DNA from: Shewanella metallivivens
GTDB lineage: Bacteria; Pseudomonadota; Gammaproteobacteria; Enterobacterales; Shewanellaceae
NCBI RefSeq assembly: GCF_028750675.1
Contig: NZ_JAQQPZ010000015.1
Coordinates: 107,767 to 171,766 of the forward strand
DNA: 64,000 bases
Direction of reading: 5' to 3'
Of the stretch, positions 63,176 through 64,000 are shown one piece after another. The position numbers and the translations under genes were made by a program. Under the pieces are notes generated by a model that did not search any database, was not told the DNA's origin, and was given only the letters and a program-made list of their open reading frames with translations. Numbering within the stretch: position 1 is the stretch's first letter; every line of letters starts with the position of its first letter.

Positions 63176-64000
63176 TTAAGTTTGATGTAAATACAACTTA
63201 TATCTGTTATTTTCGGCTTGGACATTCACTTTGCCAAAATGAGCTGCAATGGTGTCAGAGTAGGGTAAATGTCTGTTTGCAACAATTTGCCATACACCTT
63301 TAGGAGCCAAACTCAAGGCGCTATATTTAACAAACTGTGTTGCAATGTCTGTGGTGCTCGTTAACCCATCGTGAAATGGCGGGTTAGAGATAATAGCGTT
63401 AAATTGGCCGGTTATTTGGTTAAAACCATCAGATGGATATACCTTTGCTTGCATGTTGTTGGCTGCAAGCGTCAGCTGGCAAGAGGCAAGGGCCATAGCA
63501 TTAATATCAATGCATTCAATATTAAGCTGTGGATTAGATTTAAGCAGCGCAGCGCTTATGACGCCTGCACCACAGCCAAAGTCGAGTACGCGCCCGTTGA
63601 GGTTGTCGGGTAAATGCGACAACAATAACTCGGTGCCTTGATCGAGCCTTTTTTCACTAAATACACCGACAAGATTACATATTTGCATTTGCCCTAGTGG
63701 GGTGTCTAGTGTGTATTGGCTTAGCCAGTCGCTTAGCAATAACGCAGGTGCTGCTTGTGTTAAGTAGCTTGTGTATAGCAAGCAATGACGCGCATTATCT
63801 TGCTTAATTGGTGCTGAAAAATACGCTGGCGTGAGTTTAGCAATAGACTTTACCCCGCCTTTGTTTTCGCCTACGACAACGAGTAACCCTCCGATGGCCA
63901 TATGTTGAGCCGCTAAATGCAACAAGTAACCCATAAGAGGCTTAGCTTTAGGAAAATAGATAATGACACTGTCGTATTTTTCGTTGGCTAAGTTGTTTGG
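63176..64000 (-). CDS. rsmC: 16S rRNA m2G1207 methyltransferase, 5' end outside the window
   Basis: RsmC methylates G1207 of 16S rRNA. The frame runs off the window edge; 274 residues are visible of roughly 340. An internal Met at 63934 is not the start, since the upstream residues KYDSVIIYFPKAKPL belong to the N-terminal pseudo-methyltransferase domain. The catalytic domain has VLDFGCGAGVISAALL and the NPPF motif (AIISNPPFHDG) typical of N2-guanine methyltransferases. The C-terminal IVANRHLPYSDTI also fits. Confidence 0.93.
   Translation of the reverse strand, partial: PNNLANEKYDSVIIYFPKAKPLMGYLLHLAAQHMAIGGLLVVVGENKGGVKSIAKLTPAYFSAPIKQDNARHCLLYTSYLTQAAPALLLSDWLSQYTLDTPLGQMQICNLVGVFSEKRLDQGTELLLSHLPDNLNGRVLDFGCGAGVISAALLKSNPQLNIECIDINAMALASCQLTLAANNMQAKVYPSDGFNQITGQFNAIISNPPFHDGLTSTTDIATQFVKYSALSLAPKGVWQIVANRHLPYSDTIAAHFGKVNVQAENNRYKLYLHQT

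Overview
The window looks like chromosomal DNA of a marine gammaproteobacterium, most probably a Shewanella species. Supporting signs are a large complement of multihaem c-type cytochromes, a purD/purH pair next to a ZntR-type regulator and an ArsP-like permease, an E. coli-like ArcA, AsnC, LdhA and LysC, a DUF3149 microprotein, and a GlyGly-CTERM protease. The species call is inference from gene content; I ran no search.

Layout. 0-5.8 kb: purH and purD (minus strand), then a MerR-family regulator with an over-spaced promoter and a permease whose cytoplasmic loop carries repeated Cys-Cys pairs. 6-12.5 kb: an outer-membrane OmcA/MtrC-type multihaem lipoprotein, an S1/P1 nuclease and a large TonB-dependent receptor. 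12.5-20 kb: a 40-residue basic microprotein, a LysR regulator divergent from an EmrAB-type efflux pair, ElaA, a YgiN-type monooxygenase, a porin and TcdA. 20-21.5 kb: a SieB-like membrane protein behind a consensus sigma-54 promoter, a 43-residue DUF3149 protein and tRNA-Leu(CAA). 21.7-29.2 kb: a chemoreceptor, a XylR/DmpR-type sigma-54 activator and a three-gene operon (Tat-exported flavoprotein reductase, DcaP-like porin, tetrahaem cytochrome) with its own sigma-54 promoter. I read this as an inducible respiratory module for an unsaturated, perhaps aromatic, carboxylate. 29.9-41.9 kb: a GlyGly-CTERM subtilase, AsnC, RluA, two small membrane proteins, LdhA, a dienelactone-hydrolase-like enzyme, a small MscS channel, a spermidine-synthase-like protein and AhpC/AhpF.

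42.5-49.0 kb holds the most interesting locus: four overlapping genes encoding an SMC/MukB-like coiled-coil ATPase, a small MukE-like protein, a MukF/kleisin-like protein and a TOPRIM protein. This is the parts list of a Wadjet (JetABCD)/MksBEFG system, but in the order ATPase-MukE-kleisin-TOPRIM and with unusual ATPase motifs. 49-64 kb: a DAACS symporter, fbp, a DPP-IV-type peptidase, arcA, a DUF3293 gene with a perfect CRP box, a lysine riboswitch followed by lysC and an aspartoacylase-like gene, an M50 protease, a DUF4144 protein, a FapA (DUF342) protein and the truncated rsmC.

Three copies of a roughly 260-bp element with 24-bp terminal inverted repeats (a MITE, probably mobilised by an IS630/mariner-type transposase) lie at 42.1, 54.1 and 59.4 kb. 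One runs into the 3' end of the aspartoacylase-like gene and supplies its last residues. No CRISPR array, rRNA operon, complete insertion sequence or prophage was seen.
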